DNA of 64,000 nucleotides from Bradyrhizobium sp. 200 (GTDB taxonomy: Bacteria > Pseudomonadota > Alphaproteobacteria > Rhizobiales > Xanthobacteraceae), in contig NZ_CP064689.1 in assembly GCF_023100945.1 (NCBI RefSeq), positions 1,594,001-1,658,000 on the forward strand, written 5' to 3'. A program made the translations under genes and the position numbers. The stretch's first letter is position 1; each line of letters begins with the position of its first letter. Below the pieces are notes generated by a model, which made no database searches, was not told the origin of the DNA, and saw nothing but the letters and a program-made list of their open reading frames with translations. Below, piece after piece: positions 16,065 to 23,530 of this stretch.

Positions 16065-16757
16065 ATGTCGCTCAAACTCTTCGAACTCGTCGGCACCGAC
16101 AAAACCCGCCCGTTCAGTCCGTTCTGCTGGCGGACACGGATGGCGCTGGCGCATAAGGGGCTGTCGGCGGAAACGATCCCGTGGTGCTTCACCGAGAAAA
16201 GCGCGATCGCGCCGCATGGCTCCGAGAAGGTGCCGGTGCTGCTCGACGGCGATCGTTCTGTCGTCGATTCCTGGACCATCGCCAACTATCTCGAAGACAC
16301 CTATACGGACCGGCCGTCGCTGTTCGGCGGCGAGGGCGGCCGCGCCTTGGGGCGGATGCTGAACTGGTGGGGCGACGGGGTGATCGGCGGCATGTTCCCG
16401 CTCATCATCGCCGACATCCCGCTCAACCTGAAACCGGAGGATGCAGCCTATTTCCGGCAGTCGCGCGAGGCGCGCTTCGGCAAGCCACTGGAAGAGATCA
16501 TGGCCAGCCGTGACAGGGCGGTCGAAGGTTTCCGCAAATCGCTCGACCCGCTGCGGCTGACGTTGCGGACGCAGCCGTTCCTCGGTGGCACTGCGGCGAA
16601 CTACGCGGACTATATCGTGTTCGGCGCGTTCCAGTGGGCGCGGCTGGTCAGCCCGTTCAAGCTGCTGATGGAAGACGATCCGGTTTATGCCTGGCGCGAG
16701 CGGCTGCTCGACGCGTTCGATGGGCTGGCGCGGAAGTCGCCGGGATATCACGGGTAG
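16065..16757 (+). CDS. glutathione S-transferase family protein (beta-etherase-like)
   Basis: This is a 230-residue protein. The N-terminal thioredoxin-like domain is MSLKLFELVGTDKTRPFSPF with 'CWRTRMALAHKGL', 'HGSEKVPVLLDGD' (cis-Pro VP) and 'VVDSWTIANYLEDTY' (Asp-Ser glutathione contact). The C-terminal helical domain is longer than the minimum and includes 'ANYADYIVFGAFQWARLVSP'. The 'RPFSPFCWRTRMAL' start is seen in LigE/LigF-like beta-etherases and related GSTs, but lignin-ether cleavage is not implied by sequence alone. A stand-alone gene, 300 bp from the peroxidase remnant. Confidence 0.8.
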   Translation: MSLKLFELVGTDKTRPFSPFCWRTRMALAHKGLSAETIPWCFTEKSAIAPHGSEKVPVLLDGDRSVVDSWTIANYLEDTYTDRPSLFGGEGGRALGRMLNWWGDGVIGGMFPLIIADIPLNLKPEDAAYFRQSREARFGKPLEEIMASRDRAVEGFRKSLDPLRLTLRTQPFLGGTAANYADYIVFGAFQWARLVSPFKLLMEDDPVYAWRERLLDAFDGLARKSPGYHG

Positions 16758-16929
16758 CGGCAGCGATAGACGCGATGGCGTTCGCGAGCTGCAAAATTGG
16801 CAGGCAATGATTGCGGGCGTGTCTGGGCTATCGCCGAGGCTGTAAATTAGTTCTATTCGATAATGATGTTAGCGGTGACGCAATACGAAGGCGTAATCTG
16901 ATCTCCTCAGTGGCTGTTAGGGGGATGTC

Positions 16930-17106
16930 ATGACCGACCTTGAAGCCAAGTTGGAGAGGTTTGAAACTCTCGCTGCCGAATGCGATTTGATTGGCAAGTT
17001 GACGTCGGATGGGGCCAAGCGCGAGCTGTACCTGCGCCTCGCCCTTCATTACCGCGAATTGGTAGACGACCTGCGGACGATGATTGCGACCAAAGACGCC
17101 GCTTAG
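16930..17106 (+). CDS. 58-residue helical protein of unknown function
   Basis: From ATG 16930, with GGGGG nine bases upstream, a complete frame encodes MTDLEAKLERFETLAAECDL, then IGKLTSDGAKRELYLRLALH, YRELVDDLRTMIATKDAA and TAG 17106. It is mostly amphipathic alpha-helix with a heptad-like pattern of Leu/Ala, so a small helical hairpin or coiled coil is likely. Codon use is that of real genes in the window. Small proteins of this type are common in Bradyrhizobium, and no function is known. Confidence 0.65.
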   Translation: MTDLEAKLERFETLAAECDLIGKLTSDGAKRELYLRLALHYRELVDDLRTMIATKDAA

Positions 17107-17145
17107 TCCGAAGGAAACCTGCAGCAGAATATCAGGCCGGCGCCA

Positions 17146-17313
17146 GCGGCCGCGATAGAGCGGCTGCCGGCGCTCGATCCACGCATTGATACCTTCGCCG
17201 AGATCGCTTGATGGCGCCAGCGCGGCGAACTGCTCGCTCTCGACCTGCAGCCCTCGGCGATGCCCATGTTTTAGTCCGCGGGTGACCGCGGTGATGACGC
17301 TGCCGAGTCTTCC
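17146..17313 (-). pseudogene. enoyl-CoA hydratase/isomerase C-terminal remnant
   Basis: The reverse strand reads LQVESEQFAALAPSSDLGEG, INAWIERRQPLYRGR. This is the usual C-terminal end of crotonase-family proteins ('E...FA.L..T.DA.EGI.AF.EKR.P.F.GR'). The frame upstream shows 'ITAVTRGLKHGHRRG', also fitting. No start, oxyanion-hole or catalytic segment is left. The remaining frame runs into a non-homologous region. It fills the gap between the 58-residue gene and the VOC gene. Confidence 0.55.
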
Positions 17314-17489
17314 CTGACGGCACTGGCGATGGCACGGCGGCGCAGCCGGCGTCAGCACGGGCAGCAGGCGAGGGCCTGATTGACAGCCGCGGGACAGCCC
17401 GGCATCCTGATCCCGCTGCATGTAGGGCGCATCGGCTTTCGGCCGAAGGGGCAATGCCCACCTACGCGACGTCAACCGTAGCTGCGCCC

Positions 17490-18137
17490 ATGCCCAATTT
17501 CGAAAACCTTCGCAAACAGGCCAAGCTCATCCTGCGCTGGCATCGGGACCGACATTATCCGGTCGCCGCCCAGATCAGGTCGGGCTTGCCCCGCTTCGCC
17601 CAGATGACTGATCCTGACATCCTCGCGCACAGTTTTGGCCTGAGCGATGCGCAGGAGCTGGTCGCACGGCAGCATGGTTTTGAAAGCTGGCGGGCGCTCA
17701 AGACAGGATTGTCCACCATGCCAGACCATGCAGACACGGCTTCCACCGCGCCCGTCATCACCGCCGCCGAGCCTCAGCTCTTCGTCGCCGATATCAAGGC
17801 GTCTTGCGATTTCTTCACTGGCAGGTTCGGCTTCACCATCGTATTCACCTACGGTGAGCCGCCATTCTATGCGCAGGTTGCGCGCGACGCGGCACGGCTC
17901 AACCTGCGTTGCGTCGCCAAGCCGCCGATCGATCCGGAGTTGCGCGACCGCGAAGAGTTGCTTGCGGCCTCGCTCACGGTCGCGACTGCGGAAGAGATCA
18001 AGAAGCTCTTCCTCGCATATCAGTCGGCGGGCGTGACGTTCTTCCGGAACTTGAGGCGGGAGCCGTGGGGCGCCAGGGATTTCATCGTCAGGGATCCCGA
18101 CGGCAACCTGCTGCTATTCGCGGCTCCCGCGGAGTAA
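17490..18137 (+). CDS. VOC-family (glyoxalase/dioxygenase fold) protein with N-terminal helical domain
   Basis: This is a 215-residue protein. Residues about 1-75 (MPNFENLRKQAKLILRWHRD ... 'DAQELVARQHGFESWRALK') form a helical domain often found N-terminal to such proteins or ankyrin repeats. The second part, from 'AEPQLFVADIKASCDFFTGR' to 'WGARDFIVRDPDGNLLLFA', is one vicinal-oxygen-chelate module with the typical 'F.V.D...S..FF...LGF' start and 'D.DGN.L.F' end. VOC proteins include glyoxalase, bleomycin-resistance and dioxygenase enzymes. Metal ligands cannot be assigned with confidence. ATG 17490 is preferred to the 12-codon longer start at 17454. The 3' end overlaps the convergent HAD gene by 24 bp. 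Confidence 0.75.
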   Translation: MPNFENLRKQAKLILRWHRDRHYPVAAQIRSGLPRFAQMTDPDILAHSFGLSDAQELVARQHGFESWRALKTGLSTMPDHADTASTAPVITAAEPQLFVADIKASCDFFTGRFGFTIVFTYGEPPFYAQVARDAARLNLRCVAKPPIDPELRDREELLAASLTVATAEEIKKLFLAYQSAGVTFFRNLRREPWGARDFIVRDPDGNLLLFAAPAE

Positions 18138-18806
18138 CGACGACCGCTCCCGCAACACCTGCAGCACCGCGCCAAGGTCAGGCAGCACGGCCGCGCATTT
18201 CGCGCGCGTCTCGTCGGTCGGCGGCGCCATGTCCGGCACCATGATCGTGATCGCGCCCGCGGCGTGCGAGGCGGCCACGCCGTGATTTGAATCTTCCACT
18301 GCGATGCAGACCTGCGGTGCGAGGCCTAGGCGTGTCGCGGCGAGGAGATAGAGGTCCGGGCTCGGCTTGCCGCGGGTGACATCGTCCAGCGTCAGGATGG
18401 TGTCGAAGCGCGAGCGGATTCCCGCGAGCGAAAGATTGCGTTCAGCGGAGCGGCGCGACGAAGAAGTCACGATCGCCATCGGGCAGTCGGCGGCGGCGAG
18501 GCCGTCGAGCAGTTCCAGCGTGCCGGGCTTGAGCGGCAGGCCGGCCTCCATGAACCTGTCGCGATTGGCGAGGAAGGCGCTGTTGATCTCGGCGAGCGGA
18601 AAATTCTTGCCGTAGCGATCGAGCAGCATGGCCTCGCAGGCCGGTCCGGGAAGGCCGACCATGGCGTGGCAGAGCGCAACAGCGTCATCGGCATAGCCAC
18701 GGGCATTGAGCGCCGCGACGAGGCTGTTGAAATAGACTTTCTCGGTGTCGAGCAGCGTGCCGTCCATGTCGAGCAGGACGGCGCTGACGTTCCATTTGAC
18801 GGTCAC
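18114..18806 (-). CDS. HAD-superfamily hydrolase (beta-phosphoglucomutase-like)
   Basis: This is a 230-residue protein with motif I LLDMDGTLLDTE (nucleophile and acid/base Asp), an alpha-helical cap, motif II IVTSSSRR (Ser/Thr), motif III Lys in TRGKPSPDLYLLAA and motif IV VEDSNHGVAASHAAG. These place it in HAD subfamily I, close to beta-phosphoglucomutase-like and phosphoglycolate-phosphatase-like enzymes. The exact sugar phosphate is unknown. GTG 18806 is chosen because its bases overlap the stop of the upstream gene as GTGA, so translation is coupled to the CWC-type protein. Confidence 0.8.
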   Translation of the reverse strand: MTVKWNVSAVLLDMDGTLLDTEKVYFNSLVAALNARGYADDAVALCHAMVGLPGPACEAMLLDRYGKNFPLAEINSAFLANRDRFMEAGLPLKPGTLELLDGLAAADCPMAIVTSSSRRSAERNLSLAGIRSRFDTILTLDDVTRGKPSPDLYLLAATRLGLAPQVCIAVEDSNHGVAASHAAGAITIMVPDMAPPTDETRAKCAAVLPDLGAVLQVLRERSSLLRGSRE

Positions 18807-19006
18807 GTCACGCTCGCGCCTGCGCGCTGTTCCGCGAGTTTGCGCAGGCAGTCCGGACAGAGACAATCGCTGTCGTCGGTGGACATCGGCAGGCGGAACG
18901 TTTCGTCGGAACACCAGCACGGCCCCGACAGGCTGCAACTGAATTCGGTTCCGCAAGCAGCGCAGGCGAGGCGGCGCGTGGATTGATTTTCCAAACGATT
19001 TGTCAT
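18803..19006 (-). CDS. cysteine-rich CWC-type small protein
   Basis: This is a 67-residue protein (MTNRLENQSTRRLACAACGT...). The cysteines CAACGTEFSC, then GPCWC and CLCPDC, spaced as in the cysteine-rich CWC family, should bind zinc. The family is widespread, small and functionally uncharacterised. An earlier in-frame opening to 19048 lacks the Cys pattern. It is the first gene of a two-gene leftward operon with a HAD phosphatase through a GTGA overlap, which may link its role to that enzyme. The promoter region is shared with the divergent DUF1800 gene at 19108. Confidence 0.7.
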   Translation of the reverse strand: MTNRLENQSTRRLACAACGTEFSCSLSGPCWCSDETFRLPMSTDDSDCLCPDCLRKLAEQRAGASVT

Positions 19007-19107
19007 CAACGAGGCCGCATCCTGACGCGGAATTAATCCCGGGTTCACGCCGAAGCGCGTTATACTCCGTCGCCACTATACGCCCGGGAAATTCTAAGGG
19101 AAATCCG

Positions 19108-20697
19108 ATGGCCCGCGATTCGCAAGCAGCCCTCGTTGCGCTCAATCGCTTCGGACTGGGCGCGCGCGGCGGAGCCTCCGGCGATTTCCTCAACGCCGCA
19201 TCCGATCCGCGCGGTTTCGTCAAGGCCGAGCTCGGCCGCCCCAACGGCGTGCTGCTCGAAATGCCGGGATTGCAGTCGACGCCGGCGCTCGGCAAGGCCG
19301 TGTTCGACTATCAGTTCGGGATTCAGCAGGCCCGCGACGCAGCCGCCAAGGCGGCGCCGGCACCCGCGACCGAGGGGCAACCGTCGCCGGATGCGAAGGC
19401 GCAGCGGCGGAACCTTTCGCTCAACAGCATCGCGATGGACATGGCGCCCAAGGAATCGGCATCCAAGGAATCGGCGCCCGGGGAACGGCCGGCGAAGCCG
19501 CCGGAAAATCCCAATGCAGCCATGGCGCCTGCCGAGGCGATGCGGCCCAATGTGCCAAAACCGCCACCGCCACCGCCGCCGCTCAACATCATCCAGAAAA
19601 CCTTTCGCGCCGAGGCACTGGCGCGGCTGCAGCGCGGCATCATCGCCGATTGCGGGTTCACCGAGCGGCTGGCGGTGTTCTGGTCCAATCATTTCTGCAT
19701 CTCCGTCAACAAGGGCGGGCCGGCGCGGATGTGGGCCGGCTCATTCGAGCGCGAGGCGATCCGCCCGCACGTGCTCGGGCGTTTCGGCGATATGCTGAAG
19801 GCGGTCGAGCAGCATCCGGCGATGCTGTTCTTTCTCGACAACCAGCAATCGCTGGGGCCGGACTCGCGCGCCGGGAAAAACCGCAACCGCGGACTGAACG
19901 AAAATCTCGCCCGCGAAATTCTCGAACTGCATACGCTCGGCGTCGGCGGCGGCTATTCGCAGGAGGACGTGACGGCGCTGGCGAACATCATCACGGGCTG
20001 GACCTATGCGGGCAGGCTCGGCCAATTGGGGCCGCCCGGCTCCTTCGTGTTCAACGCCAATGCGCATCAGCCGGGCGCGCAGCGCGTGATGGGAAAAATC
20101 TACGACGCGGCGGGCGTGGCGCAGGGCGAGGCGGTGCTGGCGGACATCGCGCGCCATCCGTCGACCGCGAAGTTCATCGCCGGAAAATTCGCGCGGCACT
20201 TTGTGGCCGACGATCCGCCGCCGGCCCTGGTGGCGCGGCTCGCCGATGTCTTCACGCGAACCGACGGCGATCTCAAGGCGCTGGCGACGGCGCTGATCGA
20301 TTCCGACGATGCCTGGAAGGCGCCGCTCTCCAAGATGCGCTCGCCTTACGACTTCCTGGTCGCGACGGGGCGGCTGCTGGCTCAGATCCCGAACGATCCC
20401 GGCCGCTATCTCGGCGGCCTCAACGCGCTGGGCCAGCCGCTGTGGGCGCCCGCCGGGCCGAACGGTTTTCCCGACAGCAACGCGGCCTGGGCGGCGCCTG
20501 AGGGCATCAAGCTGCGGCTCGACATGTCAGCGCAGATCGCCTCACGGCTCGCCGACGGCGTCGATCCGCGCGACCTGCTCGAACTCGTTGCCGCGGACGC
20601 GGCATCATCGGAAACGCGGCGAACCATCGAGCGCGCGGAATCGCGGCAGCAGGCGCTGGCGCTGTTGTTGATGTCGCCGGAATTCCAGAGGAGATGA
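19108..20697 (+). CDS. DUF1800 domain protein
   Basis: This is a 529-residue protein (MARDSQAALVALNRFGLGAR...). The DUF1800 hallmarks are 'LNRFGLGA', 'FWSNHFCIS', 'NENLAREILELHTLGV' and 'GYSQEDVTALANIITGWTY'. Between residues about 75 and 165 lies a Pro/Ala/Lys-rich insertion including a run of eight prolines, absent from typical members, likely a disordered linker. DUF1800 genes are nearly always paired with a DUF1501 gene, as here (next, five bases after the stop), but the activity is unknown. ATG 19108 has AAGGGA upstream, and the 5' extension of the frame lacks homology. Export is not evident at the N-terminus. Confidence 0.85.
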   Translation: MARDSQAALVALNRFGLGARGGASGDFLNAASDPRGFVKAELGRPNGVLLEMPGLQSTPALGKAVFDYQFGIQQARDAAAKAAPAPATEGQPSPDAKAQRRNLSLNSIAMDMAPKESASKESAPGERPAKPPENPNAAMAPAEAMRPNVPKPPPPPPPLNIIQKTFRAEALARLQRGIIADCGFTERLAVFWSNHFCISVNKGGPARMWAGSFEREAIRPHVLGRFGDMLKAVEQHPAMLFFLDNQQSLGPDSRAGKNRNRGLNENLAREILELHTLGVGGGYSQEDVTALANIITGWTYAGRLGQLGPPGSFVFNANAHQPGAQRVMGKIYDAAGVAQGEAVLADIARHPSTAKFIAGKFARHFVADDPPPALVARLADVFTRTDGDLKALATALIDSDDAWKAPLSKMRSPYDFLVATGRLLAQIPNDPGRYLGGLNALGQPLWAPAGPNGFPDSNAAWAAPEGIKLRLDMSAQIASRLADGVDPRDLLELVAADAASSETRRTIERAESRQQALALLLMSPEFQRR

Positions 20698-20702
20698 TGT
20701 CC

Positions 20703-21938
20703 ATGGAAACGACGAATGATTGCTGCGAAGACATGCGATCGCCGGTGACGTCGCGGCGCGCGCTATTGTTCGGCGGCGCCTCCTTTGCGGCATGGGCCTA
20801 TTTGCCGAAATTCGCGCGCTCCGCCGACGGCCGCGATCCGCGGCTGGTGGTCGTCATCCTGCGCGGCGCGCTGGATGGGCTCGCCACCGTCGCGCCGATC
20901 GGTGATCCTGATTATGCCGGCCTGCATGGTTCGATCGCGCTCACGTCGGGCGGGCCGAACGCGGCCCTGCCGCTCGACAATTTCTTTTCGCTGCATCCGG
21001 CGATGCCGGAATTTGCGCGGATGTACCGCGAGAAGAAGGCTGCCGTGGTTCACGCGGTGGCGACGTCCTATCGCGACCGTTCGCATTTCGACGGGCAGGA
21101 CGTGCTCGAAAGCGGCTTTGCCGGGCCCGGCCGGGTGCAGTCCGGCTGGCTCAACCGCGCGCTGGAAGGCCTGCCGAAGGGCGAGCGGGTGACGAGCGCG
21201 CTTGCGATCGGCCCGACCGCGCCGCTGGTGCTGCGCGGCGCGGCGCCGACCGTCGGCTGGGCGCCGGTCGCGCTGCCGCAGGCCGCGGAAGACACCGCGA
21301 TGCGGCTTCTCGAACTCTATCAACACCGCGATCCGGCACTGGCGAACGCGTTGAAGCAGGGCCTTGCACTCGACAAGGCCGCGCAGGGCGACGACATGAA
21401 GCCAAAACCCGGGACCAATGGCGCCGGCGCGATGCGGCTGGTGGCGCGCGGTGCTGCGAAACTGATGGCCGCCGACGACGGTCCGCGGATCGGTGCGCTC
21501 GCCTTCGACGGCTGGGACACCCATGCCAATGAAGGCGGCCCGGTGGGCCGGCTGGCGCAACTGCTCGGTGGCCTCGACGGCGCGTTCGCGGAATTCGAAG
21601 CCGGGCTCGGCGCGCGCTGGCGCGACACGGTGATCGTGGTCGCCACCGAATTCGGCCGCACCGCGCGCATCAACGGCACGCAGGGCACCGATCACGGCAC
21701 CGGCACGGTGGCGCTGCTCGCCGGCGGCGCGGTGAAGGGCGGCCGCATGATCGCGGACTGGCCAGGGCTGAAGCCCGCCAACCTCTACCAGGGCCGCGAT
21801 CTTGCACCGACCACCGATCTGCGCGCGGTGATGAAAGGCGTGCTGAAAGATCAGTTCGGCTTGGCGGAGCGGGTGCTGGCGGAGAGCGTGTTTCCGGACA
21901 GCACCGCGGTGAAGCCGATGCAGGGATTGGTGGGGTAG
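20703..21938 (+). CDS. DUF1501 domain protein, Tat-exported
   Basis: This is a 411-residue protein. METTNDCCEDMRSPVTSRRALLFGG... carries a twin-arginine signal (S-R-R-A-L-L-F) followed by 'ASFAAWAYLPKFARSADG'. The DUF1501 domain follows with 'RLVVVILRGALDGLATVAPI', 'HPAMPEF', 'RSHFDGQDVLESG', 'FDGWDTHANEGG' and 'IVVATEFGRTARINGTQGTDHG', the metal-binding sulfatase/alkaline-phosphatase-like motifs of the family. Three ATGs are near (20694, 20697, 20703). Only 20703 lies nine bases after AGAGGAG, so it is preferred. It forms an operon with the preceding DUF1800 gene. Substrate unknown. Confidence 0.85.
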   Translation: METTNDCCEDMRSPVTSRRALLFGGASFAAWAYLPKFARSADGRDPRLVVVILRGALDGLATVAPIGDPDYAGLHGSIALTSGGPNAALPLDNFFSLHPAMPEFARMYREKKAAVVHAVATSYRDRSHFDGQDVLESGFAGPGRVQSGWLNRALEGLPKGERVTSALAIGPTAPLVLRGAAPTVGWAPVALPQAAEDTAMRLLELYQHRDPALANALKQGLALDKAAQGDDMKPKPGTNGAGAMRLVARGAAKLMAADDGPRIGALAFDGWDTHANEGGPVGRLAQLLGGLDGAFAEFEAGLGARWRDTVIVVATEFGRTARINGTQGTDHGTGTVALLAGGAVKGGRMIADWPGLKPANLYQGRDLAPTTDLRAVMKGVLKDQFGLAERVLAESVFPDSTAVKPMQGLVG

Positions 21939-21956
21939 ATGCTAGCCCCACCCGCG

Positions 21957-22084
21957 GTGTCGTCCCGGCCTTGAGCCGGGACCCATAGCCACCGTCAACA
22001 ATTGTTGGAACGTGCTGGAGCCCCAGCGCGGCCTAACCGCAAACACTTGTGGTTATGGGTCCCTGCGTTCGCAGGGACGACACC
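21957..22084. repeat. intergenic inverted repeat, family C
   Basis: TGTCGTCCCGGCCTTGAGCC at the left and GGTTATGGGTCCCTGCGTTC with GCAGGGACGACACC at the right; TGTCGTCCC and GGGACGACA pair across the element. A close relative lies at 39420-39541. Confidence 0.65.
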
Positions 22085-22093
22085 GAGCAATAT

Positions 22094-23032
22094 CTACTTC
22101 GTAATCCCATCCACCTCCGCCATCTCCTCCGTGCTCAGTGTCCAGCCGATGGCTTTCACGTTCTGCTCGACCTGTTCGACGCGGGTGGCGCCGGCGATGA
22201 CGCTGGCGACTTGCGGGCGGCAGGCGAGCCAGGAGAAGGCGAGTTCGAGCATGGAGTGGCCGCGCGCTTGCGCGAACGTCTGCAGCTTCTCGACGATGTC
22301 CTCGTTGCGCGCCGTGACGTAGCGGTCCTTCAAGGCGGGCGCCTTGGCGAAGCGGGTGTCGTCGGGAACGGCGGCGCCGCGCTTGTACTTGCCGGTAAGG
22401 AGGCCGCTCGCCAGCGGGAAGAACGGCAGCAGGCCGAGCTTGTACTCTTGCGCGGCGGGCAGGAGATCCTTTTCGATGCCGCGCACCACGAGGCTATATT
22501 CGTCCTGGCAGGAGACGAAGCGGTTGACGTTCATCTGCCGCGCCATCATTTCGGCTTCCGCGATGCGCCAGGCCGGAAAATTCGAATTGCCGATGTAGCG
22601 GACCTTGCCCTGGCGGACGAGATCGTCGAGCGCGCGCAGCGTCTCTTCCATCGGCGTCAAGGGATCGTAATCATGCTGCTGGTAGAGATCGATGTAGTCG
22701 GTCTTCAATCGGGTCAGGCTGGCCTCGACCGCGGACATGATGTAGCGGCGCGAGGCGCCCTGCTTGCTGCCGTCGGTTGCCATCGGCTTGGAATATTTCG
22801 TCGCCAGCACGATGTCCTTGCGGCGGTCGCCGAGCACGGTGCCCAGCACGGTCTCCGAGCCGCCCATGCCGGCGTAGATGTCGGCGGTGTCGAACAGGGT
22901 GATGCCGAGGTCGATCGCCTTGTGGATGACCTTGCGCGAGGTCTCCAGATCGGTGCGCTGGCCGAAATTGTTGCAGCCGAGGCCGACGGCGGAAACGCGC
23001 AGGCCGGAGCCGCCGAGGTTGCGAATTTGCAT
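22094..23032 (-). CDS. aldo/keto reductase
   Basis: This is a 312-residue TIM-barrel oxidoreductase (MQIRNLGGSGLRVSAVGLGC...). FDTADIYAGMGGSE contains the Asp-Tyr of the catalytic tetrad, KDIVLATKYSKP the Lys, and 'DYIDLYQQHDYD' the His. 'VRYIGNSNFPAW' and 'GATRVEQVEQNVKAI' are the NADPH-binding segments. It resembles YajO/YghZ-type AKRs that reduce small aldehydes and ketones with NADPH. The physiological substrate cannot be named. It is monocistronic and leftward, and its 3' end lies against a repeat (21957-22084). Confidence 0.9.
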   Translation of the reverse strand: MQIRNLGGSGLRVSAVGLGCNNFGQRTDLETSRKVIHKAIDLGITLFDTADIYAGMGGSETVLGTVLGDRRKDIVLATKYSKPMATDGSKQGASRRYIMSAVEASLTRLKTDYIDLYQQHDYDPLTPMEETLRALDDLVRQGKVRYIGNSNFPAWRIAEAEMMARQMNVNRFVSCQDEYSLVVRGIEKDLLPAAQEYKLGLLPFFPLASGLLTGKYKRGAAVPDDTRFAKAPALKDRYVTARNEDIVEKLQTFAQARGHSMLELAFSWLACRPQVASVIAGATRVEQVEQNVKAIGWTLSTEEMAEVDGITK

Positions 23033-23530
23033 GGATCGGTCCTGTGGAAAGCACGCGGGAAGAGGGGACCGGTATTGTGACGCGCACGGCCTCGCCCCGC
23101 AAGCAGCGGTGCTATCGGCCTTCGCGCTTGGCAGGTATGCGGCACAAAAAAGGTATGCGGCACAAAAAGATGCGGCCCCGGTCAGACGCGGCGACTGACG
23201 GGGGCCGCTTGGGGCGCGTGATCTGAGACGGGGGGCCTGATCAGACGCGGGTGCAACCTAGCCGAGCTATGTTACGCCGCAGTGACATCAGGACTTATCC
23301 ACAGGCTCGATGTCGCCAGCCAACCCCCAGGACGGCTAACCAGGACGGCCAAACAGGGCGGCTAACCCGTTCACGATCACGAGTGGCAGCCCTGACAATT
23401 CCGAGCGCAATGAATTTTGAATCTCAGGCGTTTCAAATAGTTTTCAAATGATGGGCCTGGCGGGAGCAAGGATACAGGTTGCACCGCCTATGCTAGGGTA
23501 ACCAAGGGGCGAAAGCGCGTGGAGGGTTAA
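23033..23530. other. 498-bp intergenic stretch between divergent genes
   Basis: It holds an exact 18-bp tandem duplication, AGGTATGCGGCACAAAAA, at 23133-23150 and 23151-23168. A GC hairpin follows (GCGGCCCC...GGGGGCCGC, about 23171-23203), and there is a lone TTATCCACA (DnaA-box sequence) at 23295-23303. No reading frame with support was seen. The promoter for the amidohydrolase gene should lie near 23450-23520. Confidence 0.5.

Noticed and set aside
23295..23303. Perfect DnaA-box sequence TTATCCACA
   Set aside because: A single copy with no AT-rich unwinding region or dnaA/parA genes nearby; no origin is indicated.
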